Below are positions 1 to 8,369 of a stretch of 64,000 nt of DNA, one piece after another. The notes below the pieces were generated by a model. It did not search any database and was not told the DNA's origin. It worked only from the letters and a program-made list of their open reading frames with translations. Source of the stretch: JAQTTT01 sp041652755. Lineage in GTDB: Archaea; Nanobdellota; Nanobdellia; Tiddalikarchaeales; Tiddalikarchaeaceae. The first letter of the stretch is position 1. Each line of letters opens with the position of its first letter. The DNA is taken from assembly GCA_041652755.1 (NCBI GenBank), contig JBAZGS010000001.1, forward strand, positions 1 to 64,000, in the 5' to 3' direction. Made by a program: the position numbers and the translations under genes.

Positions 1-17
1 TTTTATAAAAAAAATAA

Positions 18-48
18 TGCTTTTAGAAAATCTGATGATTTTCTAGCA
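18..48. terminator. Bidirectional intrinsic-type terminator hairpin
   Basis: An 8-bp perfect stem (TAGAAAAT at 24-31 with ATTTTCTA at 38-45, 6-nt loop) is extended by TGC/GCA at 18-20 and 46-48 after a small bulge. It has an A run on its left and a T run on its right, so either strand reads hairpin followed by T tract. It would end the leftward gene at 163-627 and any rightward gene entering the window. Confidence 0.5.
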
Positions 49-162
49 TAATTTTTTTATTTAAATGAAAAACAAAAAATATTTTTCTGATGAAAAATCT
101 TTTTATTTTTAAAATGATAAAATTGTTTTGTTTTTATTTATATATTACTTAAAGCCTTATTC

Positions 163-627
163 TCAACCTGTGAGAAAGCTAAAAAAACCACTTTTATAAA
201 ATATAATTAAGCAAGCAATAACTATTGAAGCTATTGCAATAATGTTATCCTTTCTTTTACCAGTCTCTATTGCACCATCAAACATAGTGAAATTAACATT
301 CCAAGGATAAAACAACTTAACACCAGTAGGATTAAACATATCCAAAAATATATGAGCAGAATAACCAATACACAACTGCAAGAAAACTTCTTTATTAACC
401 AAGCTTAAACCACCAAAAAGTAGAGACCAATAAACACTATGACATAAACCTCTATGACCAAACCTTCTAAACAGGTATTTGCTTAGTTTATTGAAAGTTT
501 GGCCTAAAGAAGTAGAGGGTAAATCAATATCAGGCAAAGTAGAGCCCAAAATAGTGAAAAAATTAACATGAAAACCCAACAAAACATCAATTAATACAGC
601 AAATAAGATATGAGTTCTTAAAATCAT
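163..627 (-). CDS. Membrane-bound metal-dependent hydrolase, YdjM/DUF457-like
   Basis: A 154-residue membrane protein of the YdjM (DUF457) type, a family annotated as inner-membrane metal-dependent hydrolases of unknown substrate. The family landmarks are visible: LPDID at residues 31-35, GHRGLCHS at 57-64, and a GYSAHIFLD stretch near 88-96 followed by NPTGV. These Asp and His residues are the expected metal ligands. Hydrophobic segments lie at the N-terminus, around 65-95 and at 129-150, matching a small multi-pass protein. It is transcribed away from the 741 gene; a TATA-like stretch near 650-658 on the minus strand suggests a leaderless transcript. No functional partner is apparent beside it. 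Confidence 0.75.
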   Translation of the reverse strand: MILRTHILFAVLIDVLLGFHVNFFTILGSTLPDIDLPSTSLGQTFNKLSKYLFRRFGHRGLCHSVYWSLLFGGLSLVNKEVFLQLCIGYSAHIFLDMFNPTGVKLFYPWNVNFTMFDGAIETGKRKDNIIAIASIVIACLIIFYKSGFFSFLTG

Positions 628-710
628 AAAAGAAAAGGAAGTAAAGGGTTTAAATATAAAAATTATTAGAATTAATAAATGAAATTTATCTTGAAAAAAT
701 CATTAAAAAG

Positions 711-720
711 TTTTATAATA
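711..720 (+). promoter_or_regulatory. TATA box of the coiled-coil gene pair
   Basis: TTTTATAATA lies 30 nt before the ATG at 741, the usual archaeal spacing for a leaderless transcript. No Shine-Dalgarno sequence precedes the ATG. It would drive both 741-2564 and the directly following 2566-4371. Confidence 0.5.
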
Positions 721-740
721 AATCAGCATTATTCAATATT

Positions 741-2564
741 ATGGCTGATGGGGAAGAAATACAGTATAAATCTGAAATTGAAAAATTAAAAGAGGATTTA
801 ATTAAAATTGATGAGCCTCCAATAGATATGAGTAAACATATTGAGATATTAGTGGATTCATTAAATAAAATGCAGGAATTAATGAATAATAAGGATATAA
901 ATAAAAAAGATTTTGAAGATAATTTAATCAATGCAAAAAAGGCAGGAGTGCAGGTAAATTTAGCATTTGCTGTAGATATAGCAATAAAAGCACTTGAAGA
1001 AAAGATAAATTCAATAACTGATGCTGAAGCTAAAAAAAAGACTCAGGATTATTTTAAAAAAAATCTTCCTTTCATAGGAATTTTTAAAGATTTAGAAAAA
1101 CCTCTTGAAACAGAAGTTAAAGAAATTAAGAATTCGTTTTATAAAAATAAAGAAAATCATCCTGTTCAATTTTATGAATTGGCAACTTCATTAAAAGAGT
1201 TTCCTAATCTGCCTAATATTAATGCTGAGTTTTTGGATCTTGAAGGCATGGCTTTCAATAATAAAAAAGACCAAATTAAAAAAATGCTTGAAGGCTTGGA
1301 TAAAGTAAGCACAATAATTACTATGAATCTTAAAAGATTCTTGGATGAAAAATTAGATCCTACTAAAATAAAAGAAATGTTTAAGCAAACTACAGGAAAA
1401 GATATAATTGAAATTTTTAAAGACACTAAAGGAATTATAGAACCTGAAAAATTTAAAGCAGAATTTAATCAAACAAATGAAAGCATGAAAAAAATAGCAG
1501 AAACAATTGAAAATTACAAGGATGTAAGCCATAAACCTATTTATAAAAAATTGCTTAATTTTTACTGGAATTCAATGATTTTTTATGAAACAATGGAAAA
1601 TGAGCTGAAATTGCAAGAAGAGACGAAAGGATTAGCGAGTATGATTGAAGGTTTAGGTGATGACTTTGCTAAAACTTATGAAGGCTACGCTAAATTATAT
1701 AATCCTGATGAGTTAGATAAAATCTCAAATTATTTGGACAAAAAATCTTCATTATTCACTGAGATTTATTATGTTAATTATTTGAATATTTTAAAGAATT
1801 ATCAAAAAATATTGGATGCAATTGAAAATAAAGAAAAAAAAACAGGGATTAAAATGCTAATTCTTAAGATTGTCAATGCCGAATTAAATAATGACCAAGA
1901 GGGGCAAAAACTTCAGGAGGAAATTCAAGGTGCCAAAGAATTAATCAATGCATTTAGCAATATTGATTCTGATAATAATGATAAAATAAAAAAATTCATT
2001 ATTCCTCCAAATGCTGAATTTGAAACAATAGAGAAAGATATTAATAAAAGATTAGGGAAGATAGTTTTGATTGATGAAAAAAGCATCCAATTATTTAATT
2101 TAGTTGATGACATGCAGAAAGAAATAATACAGGATGTCAATGTTTTTATTCAGCAGATTAAAAATGTGTGGGAAAAAAATAAGGGCTCATTGCAGATTAA
2201 TGATATGAAATTAATCAAAGAAAATTATGCCAGATTAATAAAATCATTGAAGAGCATTAATGACATTTATCATAATCAAATAATAAAAAATTATAAGCAA
2301 AATTTGGATTCTATGAATAAATTCATAGATAATTTTGATTTAATGTATGGGCTAAAAAATAAGGTTAATGTGCTGGATAAAAATGATAATAAAGAAAAAG
2401 ATAAAGAAATAAGATTGATAAGATTTGATTTTCAGGAAAATGATTTGGATAGATTAATACAGAATGAAACAATGAAAAAGCAGGAAATAAACGCTTTTTT
2501 TGAAAAAAATGAAAATATGGATTCATTAAATAAATCATTGCAAATATTAAAGGGAATGAAATAA
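741..2564 (+). CDS. Long helical/coiled-coil protein of unknown function (first of pair)
   Basis: A 607-residue protein with no domain I recognise. It is very rich in Lys, Glu, Asn and Ile, has no signal peptide, no membrane segment and almost no Cys, and looks mostly alpha-helical with long amphipathic stretches, so a cytoplasmic coiled-coil or scaffold is plausible. It is separated by one base from a second protein of almost the same length and composition (2566-4371), so the two are probably co-translated and may interact. A 250-bp scrap of this gene (equivalent to about 1117-1380) survives at 59692-59948, directly upstream of the second peptide cassette, so the gene was linked to that cassette before the duplication. 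Confidence 0.7.
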   Translation: MADGEEIQYKSEIEKLKEDLIKIDEPPIDMSKHIEILVDSLNKMQELMNNKDINKKDFEDNLINAKKAGVQVNLAFAVDIAIKALEEKINSITDAEAKKKTQDYFKKNLPFIGIFKDLEKPLETEVKEIKNSFYKNKENHPVQFYELATSLKEFPNLPNINAEFLDLEGMAFNNKKDQIKKMLEGLDKVSTIITMNLKRFLDEKLDPTKIKEMFKQTTGKDIIEIFKDTKGIIEPEKFKAEFNQTNESMKKIAETIENYKDVSHKPIYKKLLNFYWNSMIFYETMENELKLQEETKGLASMIEGLGDDFAKTYEGYAKLYNPDELDKISNYLDKKSSLFTEIYYVNYLNILKNYQKILDAIENKEKKTGIKMLILKIVNAELNNDQEGQKLQEEIQGAKELINAFSNIDSDNNDKIKKFIIPPNAEFETIEKDINKRLGKIVLIDEKSIQLFNLVDDMQKEIIQDVNVFIQQIKNVWEKNKGSLQINDMKLIKENYARLIKSLKSINDIYHNQIIKNYKQNLDSMNKFIDNFDLMYGLKNKVNVLDKNDNKEKDKEIRLIRFDFQENDLDRLIQNETMKKQEINAFFEKNENMDSLNKSLQILKGMK

Positions 2565-2565
2565 A

Positions 2566-4371
2566 ATGACTGATTTTACTGATTTGGCAAAAATAGTGAA
2601 TGTGATAAACAATTCTCACAAATTCATAATTGACTTGTATTCTGCGTTAAAAAAACAAAATGAGCAGGAATTATGGGCATTAATTAATGAATATAAAACC
2701 AATTCTAATAATAAAAAATTGTTTGAATTTGATTTTGTTCCAACTGAAGCAATGAAAAGAATGGATGATAACTGCAAAGCATTTCCTGATAATTTGAATG
2801 AATTTGAAAAAGAGCTTGGAAATATTTGGCTATTAATGCTTAATTTGCAGAAAATGTTAAGCCTTAATGAAAATAATATTTTGATTCAAACCAAATCTTT
2901 GTTTGAGCAATTAATAACTAATTATGAAAATTCTGTAAAAAATCTTGGTAAATTAAGGTTTGATAATAAAGTGGAAAAATTAATAACTAATAATAATTAT
3001 AAATCAGTATTTAAAGATTTTGTAGAAGAAATAAACAAAAAAGAGACATTCTTGCAGTCGATAAAATTAGAGGCAAATATTAACGGCAAGGCTGAAAAAA
3101 TAGATTTAAATGCAATAAAAACTATAATAATTTTTGATAAAAAATATTTTATTGAAAGACAGAATGAAGCAATGCTATTGCTTGGGAAAAATTTTTTAAG
3201 GCATTTAATTAAAATAATAAAAGAAACTGCAGAAACTGACGGAACAAACAAATTGCAGGATAATTTATTGGCAAGCTTAAATGATTCAAATAAATATTTT
3301 GCAAAAGCAGAGGAATTAAATATTATTATTGAAGATTTAAAGAATTCAGCCATGAAAATAATTCATTTTTCTAAAAAAATGAATGAAAATGAGCTGAAAT
3401 ATTTGAAAATAGAAAAAAACATTGATTTCAATGATTATTTTAATGACGCGAATGAATTATTGACAAAAGTTATGAATCTAAAAAGTTTGGATAATGATGT
3501 TGGCAAGGCTGCGAATTTGTTTGACCTGTCAATTTTTTTAATCAAAAATAAAAAAATAGAATTTTTTAAAAAAATAAAAGAGAGTGAGGGAAAAATAATG
3601 AAATCTCTCACAGGAATTGATTTAATTCTAAATCCTGATTTGACTTTAGAAATTGATAGCTTATTGAATTACACTTTGGTTGATATGAATACTTTCAAGT
3701 CATTGCAAAACGAGCAATTGAATGAAAAGCTTATACAGGATTTGAAAGGGTTCGCAACTATGAATAATTATGTAAACCTGCGTTGTGAATATAAAACTGC
3801 AAAAGAAAAATTAGAAAACGCAATTACTAAATGGAAAAGCATTATTAATTTTAATATTTTGGATTCAAAAGCAATAAAAGAAGAAAGAATGAAGGAATTA
3901 GAAATAATAGCGACAGTTTTAGATGATTTAAAATATTTTAATAAAATATTTTTTGAAAAAATTAATGAATACACTAATGATTTTAAAACTAATTTTAGCA
4001 AAGATAAAGATAAGAATCAAGGAGTTTTAACTAATGAGATTAACAAAATAAGATTTTATGAAGATTTATTAATACTTTTAGAAAAAATTAATGACAATAG
4101 GACAAAAGCAACGCAAAATAGATTAAAAGTATTATTGCAAGGCAAATCAGGCAAAATAAGTGAATTAAATAAATACAAATCATTTATTGAAGAAAAAACT
4201 AAAAATGATTATAATATTTATAAGTCTGTAAAAGAAGTACAAGATATCAAAGAAGATTTTGATAATAAAGATAATTTTAAAATGATTAAAGATGCTGTAG
4301 AAAGTATTGGCAATTATTTAAAAAACATGAAAGATATAGGAAAAATAATCGAAGAATTCATAATAAAATAA
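2566..4371 (+). CDS. Long helical/coiled-coil protein of unknown function (second of pair)
   Basis: A 601-residue Lys/Glu/Asn-rich protein predicted from composition to be nearly all helical, without Cys clusters, signal peptide or membrane segments. Its ATG follows the stop of the 607-residue partner by a single A, so it belongs to the same transcript and probably uses translational coupling. I see no convincing residue-level similarity between the two partners beyond composition and size, so whether they are paralogues is open. No catalytic motif was found. A structural or filament-forming pair is one guess; an element-encoded conflict system is another. Confidence 0.7.
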   Translation: MTDFTDLAKIVNVINNSHKFIIDLYSALKKQNEQELWALINEYKTNSNNKKLFEFDFVPTEAMKRMDDNCKAFPDNLNEFEKELGNIWLLMLNLQKMLSLNENNILIQTKSLFEQLITNYENSVKNLGKLRFDNKVEKLITNNNYKSVFKDFVEEINKKETFLQSIKLEANINGKAEKIDLNAIKTIIIFDKKYFIERQNEAMLLLGKNFLRHLIKIIKETAETDGTNKLQDNLLASLNDSNKYFAKAEELNIIIEDLKNSAMKIIHFSKKMNENELKYLKIEKNIDFNDYFNDANELLTKVMNLKSLDNDVGKAANLFDLSIFLIKNKKIEFFKKIKESEGKIMKSLTGIDLILNPDLTLEIDSLLNYTLVDMNTFKSLQNEQLNEKLIQDLKGFATMNNYVNLRCEYKTAKEKLENAITKWKSIINFNILDSKAIKEERMKELEIIATVLDDLKYFNKIFFEKINEYTNDFKTNFSKDKDKNQGVLTNEINKIRFYEDLLILLEKINDNRTKATQNRLKVLLQGKSGKISELNKYKSFIEEKTKNDYNIYKSVKEVQDIKEDFDNKDNFKMIKDAVESIGNYLKNMKDIGKIIEEFIIK

Positions 4372-4388
4372 AAAAATCTTAAATTGAT

Positions 4389-5012
4389 TTACCAACTTTG
4401 CCAAGCATCAAATACATAATATTTAGAAAGGTTTTCTAATAAATCATTAATAATCACTTCAGAACTAGCTCCTTTTTTAATTTGTTTTTCAAGATTTCTA
4501 AAATATTCAGGAGCATCAAGATTACTTAGTTGGAAACTTTTACCATTAGGTCTGTCAAAACAAAAATCCCTAGCCAACGCAATTGCTAATTTCTGATGTG
4601 ACCATTCTTTAGGATTGTTCATTTTTTCAGCTAATTTTTTATGTATTCCTTCATCTCTTCCCATGTTTGTTTTGTAATAATATTCTCTTAGTAGTTTTTC
4701 TGATGTTACTGCATAAGTGAATATTTGGAAGTCGAGTTTGGATTTATTCATAGGAGATAAATTTAATTTGTGGTATGTCCATTCTACTTTGTCATAGTTT
4801 ACTGGCTTATAATTATTCATATCTAAAAGTTCTGTTTTTTCATTATATTTAGCATTTCTTGTTTTAATATTATAATTAATGTAATCAGCTGCTATGAATA
4901 ATATATCTTGAGGAGGAAGGTTTAATTTATTAATAGCATCATCAAGCAATTCTTTTGGAGTCCACTCGCTATCTTGAGCTTGCAGTTGAGCTAATTTTGC
5001 ATCTAAAGTCAT
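4389..5012 (-). CDS. Hypothetical 207-residue protein
   Basis: A soluble-looking helical protein on the opposite strand, convergent with the coiled-coil pair and ending 17 bp from it. It contains several aromatic-rich short motifs (EWTYHKLNL near residue 76, EWSHQKLAIALARDF near 136) that may be two related helical repeats: both contain W-[TS]-[YH]-x-KL. There are no Cys-pair metal sites, signal peptide or membrane segment. Its start lies 250 bp from the divergent peptide-cassette kinase. The right-hand cassette copy lacks this gene, so it is not an essential part of the cassette. Confidence 0.6.
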   Translation of the reverse strand: MTLDAKLAQLQAQDSEWTPKELLDDAINKLNLPPQDILFIAADYINYNIKTRNAKYNEKTELLDMNNYKPVNYDKVEWTYHKLNLSPMNKSKLDFQIFTYAVTSEKLLREYYYKTNMGRDEGIHKKLAEKMNNPKEWSHQKLAIALARDFCFDRPNGKSFQLSNLDAPEYFRNLEKQIKKGASSEVIINDLLENLSKYYVFDAWQSW

Positions 5013-5229
5013 ATTAAATATAATAAACGATTGTTTTTAAAAAGCTTTTCCTAAAAAACTATTTATTTACAATATTGTAAATAATTCCTCTTTCAGTTCA
5101 AAGCAAAAATCAAGTAAAAAAAAACTTGACTCGCAAGATAAAAAATAACAAAAAGAAGATTTAAAAACATTTTTGTTCACTGAATTATGTTAAACAAACT
5201 GAATTAAGTAAAAACTAATTTGAAATAGA

Positions 5230-5237
5230 TTTATATA
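5230..5237 (+). promoter_or_regulatory. TATA box of left peptide cassette
   Basis: TTTATATA ends 24 nt before the ATG at 5262, consistent with a near-leaderless transcript for the cassette kinase. The same TTTATATA element and surrounding bases are preserved upstream of the second copy, about 27 nt before its ATG at 60057, although neighbouring bases have changed. Confidence 0.5.
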
Positions 5238-5261
5238 GAGCATTTAATATTATATTAAATA

Positions 5262-5849
5262 ATGAAATCTTTTCAATTGGTTGGAGTTCCGGGTTCTGGA
5301 AAATCTTTTTATTTAAATTTACTTAAAAAAAATCCTATAAATAATATAGACTATTTTGATTTTAAGGATTTATTTAATGATTATTCCATTAATTTTCCGA
5401 AATATAACAATAAAATGTTGTGTTTAAAAATTTTGGATGATTTATTTACACAAAATAGAAATATTTTATTTGATTCACATTTTGTTTTTTTTCAAGAAGG
5501 AATTTTTGAAAATAGTTATTATTTTCATAAGTACGCAAAAAGTTCTGGCTATATTTTTATTGATTCTAATTCTGAATTAATTGCTGATAGAATATTAAAT
5601 GATGTTTTACTTGGAAAAAGAAAAAGTTTTCATTTTATTGATTATTCTATTAATAAAAATTATATTGAAAAAAAAGAGGATTTAATATTTTTAATTGAAA
5701 GATATAAAGAAACATCATTAGAATTTTTAAAAAAAATAACGTTCGAATTAAACATTGATTATATAACCATAAACAATAATGAAAAAAATAATAATATTTC
5801 TAAAAACATTAATCAAATTAATGATTTTTTAAATAATCATTTGAAATAA
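5262..5849 (+). CDS. P-loop kinase-like NTPase of peptide cassette, copy 1
   Basis: A 195-residue P-loop protein. The Walker A motif GVPGSGKS sits at residues 8-15 immediately after the first beta strand, the layout of small nucleoside/shikimate/adenylate-type kinases; DSH in RNILFDSHFVFF is a candidate for the second acidic site, and DRILND..GKRKSFHF could be a lid region. It is the first gene of the cassette that continues with the Cys-rich peptide and the radical SAM enzyme. The right-hand copy (60057-60641) is about 90% identical in protein. The substrate is unknown: phosphorylation of the peptide, of a sugar donor, or a resistance/regulatory role are all possible. Confidence 0.75.
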   Translation: MKSFQLVGVPGSGKSFYLNLLKKNPINNIDYFDFKDLFNDYSINFPKYNNKMLCLKILDDLFTQNRNILFDSHFVFFQEGIFENSYYFHKYAKSSGYIFIDSNSELIADRILNDVLLGKRKSFHFIDYSINKNYIEKKEDLIFLIERYKETSLEFLKKITFELNIDYITINNNEKNNNISKNINQINDFLNNHLK

Positions 5850-5872
5850 TGGGTTTTATATGAAATCAAAAT

Positions 5873-5883
5873 AATTATAAATA
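5873..5883 (+). promoter_or_regulatory. TATA-like element for the peptide gene
   Basis: ATTATAAATAA is centred about 26 nt before the peptide ATG at 5904, and no Shine-Dalgarno sequence precedes that ATG. With the T-tract terminator behind the gene, this suggests that the 68-residue peptide has its own short leaderless transcript. The right copy has TTTTAAATAA in the same place. Confidence 0.45.
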
Positions 5884-5903
5884 ATCAAGTTATACTATTT
5901 TAT

Positions 5904-6110
5904 ATGGAAATTGTATCTTTAGATTTAATAACCTCTTCAAATCTTGAAGAAAAATTACAGAAAGAAAAAAGTAGCTGTGCATGTAGTTGTAGATGCGGAG
6001 GTTCATGTGGAACTGCAAAATCTATCTCTGCTGAAGAATTACCTGTGAATTTAAGTGACTATAATTTAGCAGTCAACAGCTATAATACTTCAAATTATTC
6101 AAAAAAGTAA
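5904..6110 (+). CDS. Cys-rich RiPP-like precursor peptide, copy 1
   Basis: A 68-residue peptide with three zones: an acidic/hydrophobic leader-like part (residues 1-22), a dense Cys core with Cys at 25, 27, 29, 31 and 35 (SSCACSCRCGGSCG, 23-36), and a Ser/Asn/Tyr-rich tail (37-68, NSYNTSNYSKK at the end). It sits directly before a radical SAM/SPASM enzyme, the classic setting for a thioether- or carbon-crosslinked RiPP precursor. The tail offers Ser/Thr/Asn/Tyr sites for the glycosyltransferase encoded downstream. Its protein sequence is identical in the second cassette while the DNA differs at five synonymous sites. It has its own TATA box and is followed by a T-rich terminator. The precursor role is inference from context and composition. 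Confidence 0.8.
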   Translation: MEIVSLDLITSSNLEEKLQKEKSSCACSCRCGGSCGTAKSISAEELPVNLSDYNLAVNSYNTSNYSKK

Positions 6111-6139
6111 TTTCTATTTTTTTTTCTATTTTTTTTTAT
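6111..6139 (+). terminator. T-tract terminator after the peptide gene
   Basis: Immediately after the peptide stop codon come three T tracts (5-9 T each) separated by single CTA interruptions, the form of archaeal oligo-T terminators. The same arrangement, slightly shorter, follows the second copy at 60903-60929. It would separate peptide expression from the enzyme operon. Confidence 0.55.
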
Positions 6140-6147
6140 TAAAAACA

Positions 6148-6157
6148 TTTATATATT
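6148..6157 (+). promoter_or_regulatory. TATA box of the radical SAM operon, copy 1
   Basis: TTTATATATT begins 30 nt before the ATG at 6178; the intervening bases lack a ribosome-binding site, so the transcript is probably leaderless. The sequence is conserved letter for letter ahead of the second copy. Confidence 0.6.
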
Positions 6158-6177
6158 AGATTATTTTTCTAATAAAC

Positions 6178-7233
6178 ATGATTATTTGGGAAATTCCACC
6201 TTCAGCATTTCCTATTCAATGGCATATTACTATAGCATGCGATAAAAAATGTAAGCATTGTTATACCACTGATGAATTAACATACCAGTCTGAATTAAAA
6301 AAAGAGTTATCTTTAAATGATCTTCTTAATGTTGGGGATAGAATTATTGAATTCAGAGACAAATATAAAGTTCCTGTTCCGTTAACGATTACTGGAGGAC
6401 ATCCACTTATTAAAGAAGGACTTGATATTCTTTTAAGAAAAATGCATAAGGCAGGTATATCTGTTGAATTATTAGGTAATAGGTCTGGTTTAGAAGATTA
6501 TATGTGTTTGTTTAAAGAAATAAACTTGCAGGGTTATCAAATTTCAATTGATGGAAATAAAGATTTACATGAGTATATGAGGGGAAAAAATTCATGGGAT
6601 GAGGTTAATTTTTCAATAAATTATCTGAATGATAATGAAATCCCTGTTGATGTAATGACTACTGTTAGTAAGTTAAATATGAATCATATTAAAGAAATAA
6701 GTTCTTTTTGTGCAAATTTGGGTGTAAGAAGATATTCCTTTGATAGAATTGTAGGATTAGGCAATGCAAAAAATTTAGATAATGATTTGCCACAACCTTT
6801 GGAATATAAAAAATTTCTTTTTGATATTTTTAATCATTATGTAAATTTATCTCAAAATTCTCCTACTTTTTTTGCATTAAAAGACCAAATGTGGAAACCC
6901 TTATTGAATGATCTAGGTATTTTTAATCCTAAAAAAACAGATAAAATTATTGGAGGTTGTCTTGTTGGAGTAACAGGTATAACTATTCTTGCAGATGGAA
7001 ATGTTGTTCCTTGCAGAAGATTACCTATTAATATAGGGAGATTACCTGAGCAAAGTATTGAAGAAATATTTTTTGATTCTCCTAAAATGAATGAACTAAG
7101 GCAATTTGATGCTATTGAAGATTGCGGTCCTTGTGATATAATGCCTTATTGCAGAGGGAATAGGTGTGTTGCTTATTCGTTGCATAAAGATTATTTTTCA
7201 CCTGATCCTCAATGCTGGAGGCCAAAAAAATGA
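6178..7233 (+). CDS. Radical SAM/SPASM peptide-modifying enzyme, copy 1
   Basis: A 351-residue radical SAM protein. The SAM-cluster motif CxxxCxxC is at Cys21, 25 and 28 (CDKKCKHC). A C-terminal SPASM domain carries Cys261, 279, 316, 319, 325, 330 and 346, the seven-Cys set that binds two auxiliary 4Fe-4S clusters in peptide-modifying enzymes such as sactisynthases and ranthipeptide synthases. It lies 67 bp after a Cys-rich peptide gene and overlaps the following glycosyltransferase start by 4 nt. The likely substrate is the 68-residue peptide; the chemistry (Cys thioether, C-C or ether crosslink, or epimerisation) cannot be read from sequence. The second copy differs at about ten residues, none of them cluster ligands. 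Confidence 0.9.
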   Translation: MIIWEIPPSAFPIQWHITIACDKKCKHCYTTDELTYQSELKKELSLNDLLNVGDRIIEFRDKYKVPVPLTITGGHPLIKEGLDILLRKMHKAGISVELLGNRSGLEDYMCLFKEINLQGYQISIDGNKDLHEYMRGKNSWDEVNFSINYLNDNEIPVDVMTTVSKLNMNHIKEISSFCANLGVRRYSFDRIVGLGNAKNLDNDLPQPLEYKKFLFDIFNHYVNLSQNSPTFFALKDQMWKPLLNDLGIFNPKKTDKIIGGCLVGVTGITILADGNVVPCRRLPINIGRLPEQSIEEIFFDSPKMNELRQFDAIEDCGPCDIMPYCRGNRCVAYSLHKDYFSPDPQCWRPKK

Positions 7234-8369
7234 AAATAGGCATTTTTTCAAGATTTCCCCCCTTACAAGGAGGAGTATCTTCTGAAACTTATTGGGATTC
7301 TGTTGCTTTAGTAAAAAAAGGAATTGAAACAGTTATTATTTCTAATTCTTGGTCAGGAAATTATGAAAATAGAATAAATTTTAATGTTGAAGATTTAGAT
7401 TATTTTAATTCTAAAAATTTAAAATTGTATATAAAAAATCCTTTTTCAAATTCAAATAATACAGATTCAAAAGGACCTAATCTTGAGACAGAACTTTTTG
7501 CTTTAGGTATTGAAGTTGAAAGAAAAGAAAATTTAGATATAATAGAAGGTTTTTATCTTTTTCCTTATGGTATGTCCGCTTGGAGTTTATCTAAATTGTA
7601 TAAAAAGCCTTTAATAATAAAACATGCAGGAAGTGATTTTTATTCACTTCAAAAACTTTCTTATTTGCCTTTAATTAATGTTTTTAAAGAAGCTGACTTT
7701 ATTCTTTCAAGATTGGATTCTGCAAGCAAAATGTTTGGTAATGAAAAAATAAAGAAATTAGGATTAGCAATACCTAATGAATTTAATCCTCAAGTTATAC
7801 CAAAATTTAATTTTGAAGTGCCAACTATTGGTTTTATTGGAAAATATAATTCTTTTAAGAGAATAAAAGAATTAACTGAAGAATTAAATAAAATAAATTT
7901 GCCTTATAAATTTCTTATTTTAACAGATAAGAAAGGACAGGTTGAAATAAATAAAATTCTTTCATCTAAAGTTAAAGAAAATTCAATTTTTGTGAATTTT
8001 ACTGCTCCTTGGAATATGCCTTCTATTTATGCAAGTTTAGATATTTTATATTGCGGTGAGACCGGATTTAATATAAATGAGCATTTTCCTAAAGTGGCTC
8101 TTGAGGGATTTTCATCAGGAGTATGCACTTTATTAAGTGATGAGATTTTTAATAAATATAAAGATGTTTTTAATTTAATTGATGGAGAAAATGTAATAAG
8201 GTTTAATCCCTTAAATGGAAACGAAATGAAAGCTAAATTAGAGTCTATTTTAAAAGATGAAAATCTAAGAAGAAACATTTCATTAAATTCAGTTAAAATA
8301 CCTATGATTAATTATAATAGTTATATTGATTCTTTGATACAAATTTATAAATTGGTTCTTGAAAAATGA
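7230..8369 (+). CDS. Glycosyltransferase, GT4-like GT-B fold, copy 1
   Basis: A 379-residue glycosyltransferase-like protein. The N-terminus has the MKIGIFSRFPPLQGGVS pattern of GT4-type enzymes (first beta strand plus glycine-rich acceptor loop). The C-terminal half begins PTIGFIGKYNSFKRI and contains an EHFPKVALEGFSSGV stretch that matches the nucleotide-sugar binding E-x7-E region. The ATG chosen overlaps the radical SAM stop (ATGA), which fits translational coupling; an upstream in-frame ATG at 7212 is less likely. In this operon the probable acceptor is the modified peptide or its Ser/Asn/Tyr-rich tail, but a lipid or metabolite acceptor is not excluded. Confidence 0.8.
   Translation: MKIGIFSRFPPLQGGVSSETYWDSVALVKKGIETVIISNSWSGNYENRINFNVEDLDYFNSKNLKLYIKNPFSNSNNTDSKGPNLETELFALGIEVERKENLDIIEGFYLFPYGMSAWSLSKLYKKPLIIKHAGSDFYSLQKLSYLPLINVFKEADFILSRLDSASKMFGNEKIKKLGLAIPNEFNPQVIPKFNFEVPTIGFIGKYNSFKRIKELTEELNKINLPYKFLILTDKKGQVEINKILSSKVKENSIFVNFTAPWNMPSIYASLDILYCGETGFNINEHFPKVALEGFSSGVCTLLSDEIFNKYKDVFNLIDGENVIRFNPLNGNEMKAKLESILKDENLRRNISLNSVKIPMINYNSYIDSLIQIYKLVLEK

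Noticed and set aside
30..105. CTGATGA motifs twice, suggesting a C/D box sRNA
   Set aside because: Both copies lie in the loops of A/T hairpins and there is no properly spaced C, D', C', D set with a guide region between; terminator hairpins explain them better.
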